The notes beneath the pieces were generated by a model, which saw nothing but the letters and a program-made list of their open reading frames with translations, did no database searches and had not been told where the DNA came from. From positions 14,897 through 78,896 of the forward strand of contig DATBGO010000350.1 in the NCBI GenBank assembly GCA_036558005.1: a stretch of DNA of 64,000 bases. The letters run 5' to 3'. Position 1 is the first letter of the stretch, and the number at the start of each line of letters is the position of its first letter. Source of the stretch: DATBGO01 sp036558005. Lineage in GTDB: Bacteria; Actinomycetota; Actinomycetes; Streptosporangiales; Streptosporangiaceae. Made by a program: the position numbers and the translations under genes. Of the stretch, positions 8,814-17,958 are shown piece after piece.

Positions 8814-9687
8814 TCGCGGCACCCTTCTTCATGTCGCTGGCTCTCATCCGGATGAATGCGACCGAATCCTCCGGCGGGAGCGCGAGGGCCTGGAGATCCT
8901 CGAAGATTGCCTTGAACCGGGCGAGGTCGGTGTCATTCTCCAGTACCAGGCCGCCGGCCCTGCTCTCCAGGTAGACCAGATCACATGCGGCCGGATCATC
9001 GAAGCCGAGTATCGCGAACGATCCGCTCATTCCGGCGTGCCCGCCCGCGTCATACGCGATGACCTGGACCGTGACAGTGGCGTTATTCCCGGCGATCTTG
9101 GCGATGTGGTCCAGCTGGTCGGCCATGACCTGGCGGCCGCCGACGGGCCGGCGCAGCACGGCCTCGTCGACGATGATCCACAGCCGGAGCGGGGGATCGC
9201 GGTCCAGCACGGACTGGCGGCTCATCCGGGCGGTGACCAGCCGCTGGATTTCCTCGGGGCTGGCGGCCCGCTCCCCGCGCTGCAGGGCGGCCCTGGCGTA
9301 GTCCTCGGTCTGCAGTAGTCCGGGCACCAGCATGCTCTCGTAGTTGACCAGGGTCTTGGCCTCGGACTCGAACGCGATGTAGGCCGCGTACGGCTGCGGC
9401 AGGTCGGCGAATTGCTGCAGCCACGCCTGCTCAGCGGACTGCCTGGTCAGCGCGCGCAGTTCGTCGCGCCCTGACTCGGTCACGCCGTACAGGCCGGCCA
9501 GCGTCATCAGCGTGCGCATCTGCGGCTTGGCTCGCGCGGCCTCGATGCGGTAGAGCGTCGCGGGGTCGATCCCGGTTCGCTCGCTGACCTCATCCCTGGT
9601 TAATCCGGCGCCTACCCGGAGCCGGCGCAACTGCGAGGCGAGGCGACGCAGCCGCAGCGTGGGCGCGGGCTGTCGTCGCGGTGGCAT
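8806..9687 (-). CDS. Helix-turn-helix (Xre) regulator with DUF5753-type C-terminal domain
   Basis: A 293-residue protein. Residues about 13-60 form an Xre HTH (GLTRDEVSERTGIDPATLYRIE within it). The rest matches the DUF5753 sensor region common in Streptomyces WhiJ-like regulators, with motifs such as YESMLVPGLLQTEDYARA and a C-terminal aspartate-rich segment. The frame runs further upstream, but the ATG at 9687 directly precedes the HTH. It forms a pair with the overlapping DUF397 gene. Such pairs usually modulate development or antibiotic production. The divergent spacer to 9955 probably holds its own operator. Confidence 0.9.
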   Translation of the reverse strand: MPPRRQPAPTLRLRRLASQLRRLRVGAGLTRDEVSERTGIDPATLYRIEAARAKPQMRTLMTLAGLYGVTESGRDELRALTRQSAEQAWLQQFADLPQPYAAYIAFESEAKTLVNYESMLVPGLLQTEDYARAALQRGERAASPEEIQRLVTARMSRQSVLDRDPPLRLWIIVDEAVLRRPVGGRQVMADQLDHIAKIAGNNATVTVQVIAYDAGGHAGMSGSFAILGFDDPAACDLVYLESRAGGLVLENDTDLARFKAIFEDLQALALPPEDSVAFIRMRASDMKKGAASE

Positions 9688-9954
9688 GGAAAGAGCATAG
9701 CGGATTGCCAATCCCCAACGGTGTTCGCAAGACTGCGTTGTCATATGCATTGAAACAGCCCATCCGGAATAGAAGCGGGCTCCGAACGCGGGGCAAAGCC
9801 AGGGGCGCGGGCCGGAAAGCAAACGTAAAAGTGGGGCTCCGTGCCGACCGGCGTCGTCCCCTGGCAGGCCCGCTCGTGATAAAAGCTTCCGGGTAGGGAT
9901 GCCAGATCCTGAACGCATAGTGTCGCGTTACCGACGAGAAAGGGGAATAGGTGA

Positions 9955-10212
9955 GTGAGGCGGGCAACACGTGAGCATCCGCGCGACCCGGATTTAGCGG
10001 CCTGGAAGAGGGCTATCCAGCTGCGATTAGAGCATCCGCGCTGGGTCGTCCTCTGGCTCTCGCAACTCGGCTGCTATCGCGCCTATCCGCACTTCCGGCT
10101 GAAAGGCGGCGCGCCGTACGTCAGCGCGCCGGCCGCAGAGGATCTGGTCAGCCTGATGGACGAGGCCGAGCAAGCCAGCAAGCCGCAGTCACCACGCGGC
10201 CAGCAGGCGTAG
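9955..10212 (+). CDS. Small conserved-type protein divergent from the Xre/DUF397 pair
   Basis: An 85-residue protein with a basic, tryptophan-rich core (LEHPRWVVLWLSQLG) and an acidic helix near the C-terminus. The start is a GTG at 9955 following AAAGGGGAA; the GTG at 9951 is in another frame and stops quickly. Small genes of this size often sit divergent to Xre/DUF397 pairs in actinomycetes, which suggests the same regulatory module. No function can be named. Confidence 0.6.
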   Translation: MRRATREHPRDPDLAAWKRAIQLRLEHPRWVVLWLSQLGCYRAYPHFRLKGGAPYVSAPAAEDLVSLMDEAEQASKPQSPRGQQA

Positions 10213-10326
10213 CGCCCGCGGCCGGCCTTTGGTGCCGCAATGACTGACTCCCAGCCGGCGCCTGGCAGTTCGCTGCCCACCGTGGCCTGCCCAGGGGCGG
10301 GCCGGCTTTGGCCGGCTGGCCACCGG

Positions 10327-13300
10327 CTAACTGGTGCCCTGGAGCCGGACGTTGTACACGCGGGCCTCGTAGCTGCCCGAACTGTCCCTCGGCAGCCTGG
10401 TGAACCAGATCAGCGCGTAGCGGCCGTGCGCCGGGCTGGCGGGGTGCAACTGGACCTGGCCGGTCGCGCCCGCCGCCTGCGCCACCGGGCGCAGCTGCGA
10501 CAGCGAGGGCGACGGCCCTACCCGCAGCTGCAAGCTGGCGTCGGTGGCGCTGCCGAGTGAGAGCCTGGCCGCGGTGATCGTCACCGGCTGGCCCATGTCG
10601 ATGAGCAGGCCAGTGCCAGGCTTGAGGTTCCCGAACCGGGCGCTGGTGTACCAGGCGGTGTGCCAGGCCGTGCCTGGCGTGGCGTCGATGGCCAGCCGGG
10701 CGGTCTGGCCGCCCTGCGCGTCCCCGTAGGGGTCGAACACAGCCGCCCTGGCCGGGTGCAATGACTGCGGCGGGCCGCCGTGGTTCGCGGCCGGGCCGCT
10801 GTGATGGGTGCCCGGGGCCGCGGCGGGCGGGGCCGCGGCGCGCAGGCTGCTGTCTTTGGCCGGGCTCCCCGACTGGCCGAACGCCCAGCCGATGAGCACG
10901 CTGGCGACCAGCGCCAGCAACAGCAGGATGATCCGGGCTGGCCGGGCCGCGCCTGGCGGCAGTTCCGGCAGCCTGGAACGGAGGGCGGGGCCTTTGAGCG
11001 CGGCCCGCGCTCGTTTCGTGCCCGCGTCAAGTGCGGTCATGGTCCTGGCCGACCCGGCGCCGAGCGCCACGCTGGCCCGCTTCGATCCGGTGCCGAGCGC
11101 GGCGCGAGTCCGGCTGGCCTGACCGCCGAGCGCCGTGCTGGTCCGCCTGGACCCGCTGCCGAGTGCGGCGCCCGCCCGCTTCGAACCGCTGCCGAGTGCG
11201 GCGCCAGTCCGCATCGACCCGCTGCCGACCGCGGCACGGGCCCTGGCGGACCCGGTGCCGAGCCGGGACCGGGCCCGGGCCAGCGCCAGGGCGGCCGCGC
11301 TGGGGCCGGGGGGCGGGGCCGGCGGGCCGGGTTCTGCCACCAGCGTGGGTGCCGGGTCGCGGGCGGGCGGGTAGACAGGGACCGGCTCGGTCGGCGGCGT
11401 GTCCTGCGCGGCGGCGGGCTGCTCGTCGAAATCGGCGGGTTGCTCGTCGAGAGCGGAGGGCTGGTCATCGAGAGCGGGGAGCTGGTCATCGAAATCGGCG
11501 GCAGGGTCGCCCGGTACCGGTGCCGGGCCCGGCTCAGGCTCCGGGCCATGGTCGAAGGCGAAGAACTGCGCGCGGTCGTACTGCCCGGGAGCGGGCTCGC
11601 CCGGTGCGGGACCCGGCTGTTCCCGCGAGCCACGGCCACGCGGGAACAGCGGCATGCTGTCGTACAGCGGCCCGGCAGGCGGCCCGGCCGGCCCCTGGTC
11701 GACTGGCCACATCCAGTCCGGCATCAGGTCGAGCGGATCACCCGCCGGCTGTCCGGTGCCCGGCTGTCTGGTGCCCGGCTGTCTGGTGCCCGGCTGTCCG
11801 GTAACTTGCTGTCCGGGCCCCGGCTGATCCGTCTCAGCCTGGTCTGCTTCGGGCTGACCGTCCTGCGGAGCCTGGCCTGCGGCTGGCTCGCCCGGGGCCT
11901 GCTGCGTCGTGCCGGAATCGGGCTCGCCCGGCGCGGTCGGGCCGGCTGGCGGCAGCAGCGTCGCGCGGGGATCGGTCGCGGCCGGGTCCGATCCGGCCAG
12001 CTGGCTGGCAGCCGCCGCGGCGGCTGCCTGCCCGGGTGAAACCTGTCCGGCTCCGGCGCGGCCAGCTGATCCGGGCTCGGTAGCACCGGGCCCGGCCGGC
12101 CAAGCTGCCGCCGGGTCCGCACCGGATGGCCCCGGCTCCGGCGCGGCTGGCGGGGTTGCCGGGACGGCGGGCAGGTCGGGGCGGGTCGACGGATCCGGGG
12201 AGTCCGCGGGGCGGCGGGTTCGGGCTGGGGCGGGCCGGGCGGAGCTGGGGCCGACCGCGGGCAGCGGGCGGGTGGCCGGGGGCGGCGGCGCGACAGCCTC
12301 GAACGGCCGGGTGCTGCCGGCCAGCGAGCCGAGCGGCTCGGTATCCGGGGTCGGGTGGGCGATCGCGCCGAGCGCGACAGCGAGCCCGGCCGGGCTGAGG
12401 ATGGCCGGGCCGTAGCTGTTGCCCTCGCCGAACATGGCCCGGCAGGTCAGCGCGTCGACGTCAGCGGAAATCCCGGCGCGCGCCTGCGCCGGGCTCACTG
12501 CACGGTCACCAGAACGCGCCGCCGCCGGCAGGCTCGTCTGCTCCTGGCCGGGCCACAAGCCGGTCAGAGCCGCGTAGAACAACCTGGCCAGGCCGCGAGT
12601 GTCAGCCGCACCCGGATCGTCCTCGGTGGCGCCGGACATCGCCGCCGCGGTGCTCAGCCCGCTCAGCTTCACTTCGCCCCACCGGTTGCGCCACACCTGG
12701 TCCGGGGTCAGGCACAGGTGCGAAAGCCCGGCCGCGTGCGCCACCGCGACCGCGCCCGCGACCTCCTCCAGGATCTCGGCGGCAGCCCGGGAATCCAGCG
12801 GGCCGGCCGCGACGATCTGATCAAGCCGGTCGCCGGATGGCCACTCGGTGACGATGTAACGCTGGTCGCCAGCGTTGTCGGCGTCGAAGATCTGGACCAG
12901 CCGCGGGTCGCTGAGCCTGGCCGCGGCGCGCGCGGCCGCGATCGCCGAGCCAGCCCGGGGGAACCCGGCGGCGAACATGCACACGGTGACAGAGCGGGCC
13001 AGCGACCCGTCGGTCGCCTTCCACACCATGGCGCCGTCGTTCGCGCTGAGTTCCTCCTCCAGCCGGTACCGTCCCGCCAGCAACTCGCCAGCCGCCACCC
13101 GGCCCGTCTTCGGGGAAGCCCCCCCCGGGGATGCCTCCGCCGGGGAAGCCTCCGCCGGAGGAGCTTCGGCCGCGGGAGCGCTCGTTACCGGAGCGTCCTG
13201 AACGGGAGCGCCGGGGGTGGGGGGAGCGTCCGCCGGGTGAGTCGCCGCCGCGGGAGCGTCGGTGCCGGGGGCGGGTGGAGCGTCCGCCGGGTGAGTCGCC

Positions 13301-13869
13301 GCCGCTGGAGCGTCGGTGCCGGGGGCGGGGGTGCCCGCTGGGGCGGCGCCGGAGCTGGACGCGTCCGGCTTGGAAGCGCTGCGTGAGCGGGTGCCCGAGC
13401 GGGTGGTGCCGGTACGGGTGGCTGGTGCTTTGCGAGCGCTGGCGGCGGGACTGTCCTGCTTGGACGCGGCCGGCTTGGACGCGGCCTGCTTGGACGCGGC
13501 CTGCTTGGACGCAGCCGGCTTGCGGGTGGCCGGCTTGCGGGCAGGTGTCTTGCGGGCGGCTGGCTCAGCGGGAGCAGGCTTAGCGGCAGTTGGCTCGGCG
13601 GCAGCTGGCTCAGCAGCAGGCGGCTCAGCGGGGGACGGCTTGGACGCGGCTGGCTTGCGGGTGGCCGGCTTGCGGGCAGCCGGCTTGCGGGCAGCCGTGC
13701 TGCGAGTGCCTGTGCTACCCGAGCCAGTGCTACCCGAGCCAGTGCTGCCCGTGCCAGTGCTGCGAGAACTCGTGCGGCCCGCGGTTGTGCTGTTGCGCTG
13801 CGGCCGGTCCGCTCCGGTGTCGTCGGGGTTTTCTGGGCGCTGGCTGCCGTCGGCCGGTCCTGCTGTCAT
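10327..13869 (-). CDS. Large membrane pseudokinase with extracytoplasmic discoidin-like domain
   Basis: About 1180 residues. Residues 1-255 are a Lys/Ala/Pro-rich low-complexity region. A kinase-like domain follows at about 262-515 (LLAGRYRLEEEL at its start), but the HRD motif is replaced by His-Leu-Cys near 384, DFG by Ser-Gly-Leu near 403, and the beta-3 lysine is absent. A long Pro/Ala/Gln linker leads to eight 11-residue basic repeats at about 870-962, one membrane segment at about 977-997, and an outer domain of about 180 residues resembling F5/8C folds. The layout resembles the C-terminal half of the mycobacterial MurJ homologue Rv3910, here without MurJ. The ATG at 13869 has GGGGAG nine bases upstream. 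A scaffold role in envelope control is inferred. Confidence 0.8.
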   Translation of the reverse strand: MTAGPADGSQRPENPDDTGADRPQRNSTTAGRTSSRSTGTGSTGSGSTGSGSTGTRSTAARKPAARKPATRKPAASKPSPAEPPAAEPAAAEPTAAKPAPAEPAARKTPARKPATRKPAASKQAASKQAASKPAASKQDSPAASARKAPATRTGTTRSGTRSRSASKPDASSSGAAPAGTPAPGTDAPAAATHPADAPPAPGTDAPAAATHPADAPPTPGAPVQDAPVTSAPAAEAPPAEASPAEASPGGASPKTGRVAAGELLAGRYRLEEELSANDGAMVWKATDGSLARSVTVCMFAAGFPRAGSAIAAARAAARLSDPRLVQIFDADNAGDQRYIVTEWPSGDRLDQIVAAGPLDSRAAAEILEEVAGAVAVAHAAGLSHLCLTPDQVWRNRWGEVKLSGLSTAAAMSGATEDDPGAADTRGLARLFYAALTGLWPGQEQTSLPAAARSGDRAVSPAQARAGISADVDALTCRAMFGEGNSYGPAILSPAGLAVALGAIAHPTPDTEPLGSLAGSTRPFEAVAPPPPATRPLPAVGPSSARPAPARTRRPADSPDPSTRPDLPAVPATPPAAPEPGPSGADPAAAWPAGPGATEPGSAGRAGAGQVSPGQAAAAAAASQLAGSDPAATDPRATLLPPAGPTAPGEPDSGTTQQAPGEPAAGQAPQDGQPEADQAETDQPGPGQQVTGQPGTRQPGTRQPGTGQPAGDPLDLMPDWMWPVDQGPAGPPAGPLYDSMPLFPRGRGSREQPGPAPGEPAPGQYDRAQFFAFDHGPEPEPGPAPVPGDPAADFDDQLPALDDQPSALDEQPADFDEQPAAAQDTPPTEPVPVYPPARDPAPTLVAEPGPPAPPPGPSAAALALARARSRLGTGSARARAAVGSGSMRTGAALGSGSKRAGAALGSGSRRTSTALGGQASRTRAALGTGSKRASVALGAGSARTMTALDAGTKRARAALKGPALRSRLPELPPGAARPARIILLLLALVASVLIGWAFGQSGSPAKDSSLRAAAPPAAAPGTHHSGPAANHGGPPQSLHPARAAVFDPYGDAQGGQTARLAIDATPGTAWHTAWYTSARFGNLKPGTGLLIDMGQPVTITAARLSLGSATDASLQLRVGPSPSLSQLRPVAQAAGATGQVQLHPASPAHGRYALIWFTRLPRDSSGSYEARVYNVRLQGTS
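10990..11265. repeat. 33 bp tandem repeats encoding 11-residue basic repeats
   Basis: About eight units of 33 bp lie in frame in the pseudokinase gene. Adjacent units share ccgctgccgag at exact 33 bp steps, for example around 11150-11230. Each encodes a pattern close to G-x-G-S-x-R-x-x-x-A-L, placed just before the membrane segment on the cytoplasmic side. Confidence 0.8.
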
Positions 13870-14093
13870 CACATCCATCTCCCCGTGCCCGACACGGCAA
13901 ACCACCGAGTCTGGCGCCGGAATCGCGGTCGAACGCCCTGTCTGTTTCAAGCGGATGAGTACCCGGCATGGTTCCGGCCGGCTGGCTGTCCGGCCTGATC
14001 GGCCGCGCGGCGTTCAAGGCCGCCGCCGCCGGGCACTCTAGGGTTGCACGGAGGCGCTGAGCTGTGAGCTTAGCCGGGCGGGAGGAGTGACCG

Positions 14094-15725
14094 GTGCAGG
14101 TGAACGATCGGGCAGGACAGCAAGCTGCCCCGGCCGACCTGGTTGACGTCGCGAAACTCGTCACCGCCTACTACGAGTTGCATCCTGATCCGGCCGATCC
14201 CGGGCAGCAGGTCGCGTTCGGCACGTCCGGGCACCGCGGCTCGGCCCTCCGGTACTCCTTCAACGACGACCACATCGCCGCGACCACCCAGGCGATCTGC
14301 GAATTCCGGGCCCGCAGCGGCACCACCGGGCCGCTGTTCCTCGGCCGGGACACCCACGCGCTGTCCGAGCCCGCCTTCGCCACCGCGCTGGAAGTGCTCG
14401 CCGCCAACGACGTGCAGGTGCTCATCGACAGCAGGAACGGCTACACCCCGACGCCCGCGCTGTCGCGCGCCATCCTCGGCTATAACGCCAGCCACACCGC
14501 TGACCGCGCCGACGGCATCGTGGTCACCCCCTCGCACAACCCGCCCGAGGACGGCGGGTTCAAGTACAACCCGCCCGACGGCGGGCCGGCCAGCACCCAG
14601 ATCACCGCGGCGATCCAGGACCGGGCCAACGAGCTGCTGCAGGACGGGCTGGTGGAGATCAACCGGATCCGTTTCCCGCTCGCCCAGGCGACCGCCGGGC
14701 GGTATGACTTCCTCGGCGAGTACGTCGCCGCGCTAGCCGAGGTGGTGGACCTGGAGGCGGTACGGGCCGCCGGGGTCCGGATCGGCGCTGACCCGCTCGG
14801 CGGCGCCAGCGTCGGCTACTGGGGCGAGATCGCCGACCGGTACGGGCTGGACCTGACCGTAGTGAACTCGCAGGTGGACCCCACGTTCCGGTTCATGACG
14901 CTGGACTGGGACGGCCGGATCCGGATGGACTGTTCCTCGCCGTACGCGATGGCCTCGCTGATCGGCCGCAAGTCCGACTTCGCGATCGCGACCGGCAACG
15001 ACACCGACGCCGACCGGCACGGCATCGTGACCCCGGACGCCGGGCTGCTCAACCCCAACCACTACCTGGCCGCCGCGATCGACTACCTGTACCGGCACCG
15101 GCCGGGCTGGCCGGCCGCGGCGGCAGTCGGCAAGACCATGGTCAGCTCGGCCATCATCGACCGGGTCGCGCAGGCGGCCGGGCGGCGGCTGCTGGAAGTG
15201 CCGGTCGGGTTCAAGTGGTTCGTGCCTGGCCTGCTCGACGGCAGCGTCGCCTTCGGCGGCGAGGAAAGCGCCGGGGCGTCGTTCCTGCGCCGGGACGGGC
15301 AGGTCTGGACGACCGACAAGGACGGCATCATCCTGGCACTGCTCGCCGCCGAGATCACCGCCGTCACCGGCCGGACGCCGTCGGAGCACTACCGTGAGCT
15401 GACCGGCAAGCTCGGCGACCCGGCGTACGCGCGGATCGACGCGCCGGCCAGCCGGGACCAGAAAGCCGCCCTCGGCCGGCTGGACCCGGGCCAGGTCGGC
15501 ATCACCGAGCTGGCCGGGGAACCGGTGCAGAGCATGCTCACCACCGCGCCAGGGAACCGCGAGCCGCTCGGCGGCCTGAAGGTCGCCGCCGCGTCGGGCT
15601 GGTTCGCCGCCCGGCCTTCGGGCACCGAGGCGGTCTACAAGCTGTACGCCGAGTCGTTCCAGGGACCTCCGCACCTGGCCCGCATCCAGGACGAGGCACA
15701 GCAGATCCTGGACGAGGTGCTGTAA
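14094..15725 (+). CDS. pgm: Phosphoglucomutase (alpha-D-glucose phosphate-specific)
   Basis: A 543-residue enzyme interconverting glucose-1-phosphate and glucose-6-phosphate in the cytosol, linking glycolysis to glycogen, trehalose and cell-wall sugar synthesis. The phosphoserine loop TPSHNPPEDGG has its serine at 147. The metal-binding loop has the DTDADRHG motif, and the sugar-binding segment contains GGEESAGASF. The C-terminal phosphate-binding loop is RPSGTEAVYK. The start is a GTG with GGGAGGAG upstream. It is divergent from the pseudokinase gene with 224 bp between them, and converges on the aminotransferase gene with only 16 bp between stops. Confidence 0.95.
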   Translation: MQVNDRAGQQAAPADLVDVAKLVTAYYELHPDPADPGQQVAFGTSGHRGSALRYSFNDDHIAATTQAICEFRARSGTTGPLFLGRDTHALSEPAFATALEVLAANDVQVLIDSRNGYTPTPALSRAILGYNASHTADRADGIVVTPSHNPPEDGGFKYNPPDGGPASTQITAAIQDRANELLQDGLVEINRIRFPLAQATAGRYDFLGEYVAALAEVVDLEAVRAAGVRIGADPLGGASVGYWGEIADRYGLDLTVVNSQVDPTFRFMTLDWDGRIRMDCSSPYAMASLIGRKSDFAIATGNDTDADRHGIVTPDAGLLNPNHYLAAAIDYLYRHRPGWPAAAAVGKTMVSSAIIDRVAQAAGRRLLEVPVGFKWFVPGLLDGSVAFGGEESAGASFLRRDGQVWTTDKDGIILALLAAEITAVTGRTPSEHYRELTGKLGDPAYARIDAPASRDQKAALGRLDPGQVGITELAGEPVQSMLTTAPGNREPLGGLKVAAASGWFAARPSGTEAVYKLYAESFQGPPHLARIQDEAQQILDEVL

Positions 15726-15741
15726 CCGCCGGGGCGGCCGG

Positions 15742-16926
15742 CTAGCCGATCGCCCGGACCGCGCGGCAGAGCTGGTCCAGTTCCCCGCCGGTGTTGTAGT
15801 AGTGCACCGAGGCCCGCACCACCTCGCTGAGCCCGCGCGCGGGCAGGTCATACCGGGCCGACGCGGCACCGGACGTGCTCACGTTGATGCGCTGCGCCGA
15901 AAGCTGTTGCTGCACCTGCCCGGCGGCGACCCCGTCGACCGTGAACGTGACGATCCCGCACTTGCGCCGGCCCAGGTCCCGCACGGTCACGCCGGGCAGC
16001 CCGGCCAGCTCGCCGCGCAGCCGCGCGGCCAGCTCGGTCACCCTGGCTTCGATCTCGGCCAGCCCGATCTCCAGCGCGTAGCTGACCGCCACCCCCAGCC
16101 CGATCCGGCCCGCGACGCTGGACTCCCAGCTCTCGAACCGCCGCGCCCCCGGGCTAATCTCGAAGCTGTCCGGGCCGGTCCAGGTGGCCGACCACAGGTC
16201 GATGAACGGCGGTTCCAGCCGCCGCGCCAGCTCGGCCGACACGTACAGGAACCCGGTGCCGCGCGGCCCGCGCAGGAACTTCCTGCCGGTCGCGGACAGC
16301 ATGTCGCAGCCCAGCTCGGTCACGTCCAGCGGCTGCTGCCCCGCCGACTGGCAGGCGTCGAGCAGGTAAGGCACCCCGGCATCGCGGGCGGCCTGGCCGA
16401 TCTGCGCCGCCGGGTTGACCAGCCCGCCCTGGGTGGGGATGTGGGTGACCGCCACCAGCCGGGCCGGGCCTGGGCCGCTGGCCAGCCGCCGCCGCAGGTC
16501 GGCCACGTCCAGCTGGCCGTCCTGGTCGTCACCGACGACCTCGACCACCGCCCCGGTTTTCCTGCTGGCCTGGAGGAACGCCAGCGCGTTCGATGCGTAC
16601 TCGGCGCGCGAGGTGAGAATGCGGTCCCCGGCGCGCAGCGACATTGAGTAGAACGCCATGTCCCACGCCCGGGTAGCGTTCTCGACCAGGGCTATCTCAG
16701 CTGGATCGCAGCTCAGCATCGCGGCGATCGCCGCGTAGGTGTGCCCGATCTCATCCGCGGCCTCCGCGGCGGCCTCGTACCCGCCGATCGCCGCCTCGCG
16801 CTCCAGGTGCCTGATCATCGCGCCCGTCACCGGGCGTGGCGGCAGCGCGGCGCCCGCGTTGTTGAAGTGCACGACCCGCGCGCAGCCGGGAGTGTCTTGC
16901 CGGGCCCGGTTTACATCGATCGTCAC
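15742..16926 (-). CDS. Class V aminotransferase-fold PLP enzyme
   Basis: A 394-residue PLP enzyme of the NifS/isopenicillin-N-epimerase superfamily. The cofactor lysine is Lys216 in TGRKFLRGP, with the preceding LLDACQSAGQ supplying the PLP-ring aspartate and a glutamine. The N-terminus has the FNNAGA substrate-loop motif. No active-site cysteine loop typical of a housekeeping cysteine desulfurase is recognised, so a racemase, lyase or EgtE-like C-S lyase activity is possible. It stands alone on its strand, and the ATG is the first start of the conserved frame. Confidence 0.85.
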   Translation of the reverse strand: MTIDVNRARQDTPGCARVVHFNNAGAALPPRPVTGAMIRHLEREAAIGGYEAAAEAADEIGHTYAAIAAMLSCDPAEIALVENATRAWDMAFYSMSLRAGDRILTSRAEYASNALAFLQASRKTGAVVEVVGDDQDGQLDVADLRRRLASGPGPARLVAVTHIPTQGGLVNPAAQIGQAARDAGVPYLLDACQSAGQQPLDVTELGCDMLSATGRKFLRGPRGTGFLYVSAELARRLEPPFIDLWSATWTGPDSFEISPGARRFESWESSVAGRIGLGVAVSYALEIGLAEIEARVTELAARLRGELAGLPGVTVRDLGRRKCGIVTFTVDGVAAGQVQQQLSAQRINVSTSGAASARYDLPARGLSEVVRASVHYYNTGGELDQLCRAVRAIG

Positions 16927-17067
16927 CGGGGCAGCGTACGGCCCTGGCCGGCCGCCCGTCGCGCGCGGGGCCCGGCGAAATCTCCGGATTGTCTGCGCCC
17001 GCGAGCAGGACGTCTACCCTGGGGAGGCGTTGACGTTAGTGCTGAGACTGGTGAGGAGGACATCGGC

Positions 17068-17958
17068 ATGGGGCTGGCGGACGCACACCACCCGCTTCAT
17101 GGCGTTGGGGCATGGGCCAGCAACAACCTGCTCCAGGCGGTGCTGCTGGTAACCGGCACGATCCTGCTGACCAGGTTCGCGAACTGGCTGCGCGGCCGGA
17201 TCACCGACCGGATCGACGCTAGGGCCAATTCCACCGACGCGCTGGTGCGCTCGGAGGCGCTGAAGTACCGGCACTCGATCACCCAGGTGATCACCTGGAC
17301 CGCGCTGGTGGTGATCTACTGCGTGGTGGCCGTGCTCACCTTCCAGCGGCTGGGCTTCCCGCTGTCCGGATTCATCGCGCCCGCCTCGGTGGCCGCGGTG
17401 GCGCTCGGGTTCGGCGCGCAGCGCATCGTGCAGGACATCCTTTCCGGGTTCCTGATCGTGACCGAGCGGCAGTACGGCTACGGCGACATCGTGACCCTGA
17501 ACACGACCACCAGCACCGCGACCGCGACCGGCACGGTCGAGGAGGTGACGCTGCGGATCACCAGGATCCGGTCGCTGAACGGCGAGGTGATCACCACCCC
17601 GAACGGCCAGATCGTCCAGGTGACCAACCTGTCCAGGGACTGGGCCCGGGTGGTCGTCGACGTGCCGGTGCCGGTAAACGTGGACCTCAACCACGTCACC
17701 GACATCCTGCGCCGGATCTGCGCGGAGATCTACCTGGACGAGCAGATGAAGCCGCTGCTGCTCGACTCGCCCAGCGTGATGGGGGTGGAGAGCCTGGAGA
17801 TGGATCACTTCAACCTGCGCGTGGTCGCGCGAACCCTGCCCGGCAAGCAGTTCGACGTCGGCCGGGCGCTGCGGGCCCGGATCACCCTGGTGTTCCTGCA
17901 GGAGGGGATCACCCTGCACGCCAGCCTGGATGCCGCCGAGCCGTCGGGGACCAGCTGA
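17068..17958 (+). CDS. Small-conductance mechanosensitive channel family protein (MscS)
   Basis: A 296-residue inner-membrane protein. Hydrophobic segments near residues 15-35, 70-92 and 98-125 are followed by the MscS pore and beta-domain signature GFGAQRIVQDILSGF and by NGEVITTPNGQIVQVTN. The channel would open under membrane tension and release osmolytes during hypo-osmotic shock. The open frame extends upstream to 16741, but the ATG at 17068 has GAGGAGGA about eight bases upstream and begins the first family-like residues. Its stop overlaps the ATG of a small membrane protein. Confidence 0.92.
   Translation: MGLADAHHPLHGVGAWASNNLLQAVLLVTGTILLTRFANWLRGRITDRIDARANSTDALVRSEALKYRHSITQVITWTALVVIYCVVAVLTFQRLGFPLSGFIAPASVAAVALGFGAQRIVQDILSGFLIVTERQYGYGDIVTLNTTTSTATATGTVEEVTLRITRIRSLNGEVITTPNGQIVQVTNLSRDWARVVVDVPVPVNVDLNHVTDILRRICAEIYLDEQMKPLLLDSPSVMGVESLEMDHFNLRVVARTLPGKQFDVGRALRARITLVFLQEGITLHASLDAAEPSGTS

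Noticed and set aside
10780..12039. Open frames on the forward strand inside the pseudokinase gene
   Set aside because: The reverse-strand product has kinase-like and membrane segments; forward frames encode only Gly/Arg/Ala low-complexity sequence.
16741..17067. Upstream extension of the MscS frame
   Set aside because: The extension is antisense to the aminotransferase and unlike MscS; ATG 17068 has a good ribosome-binding site.
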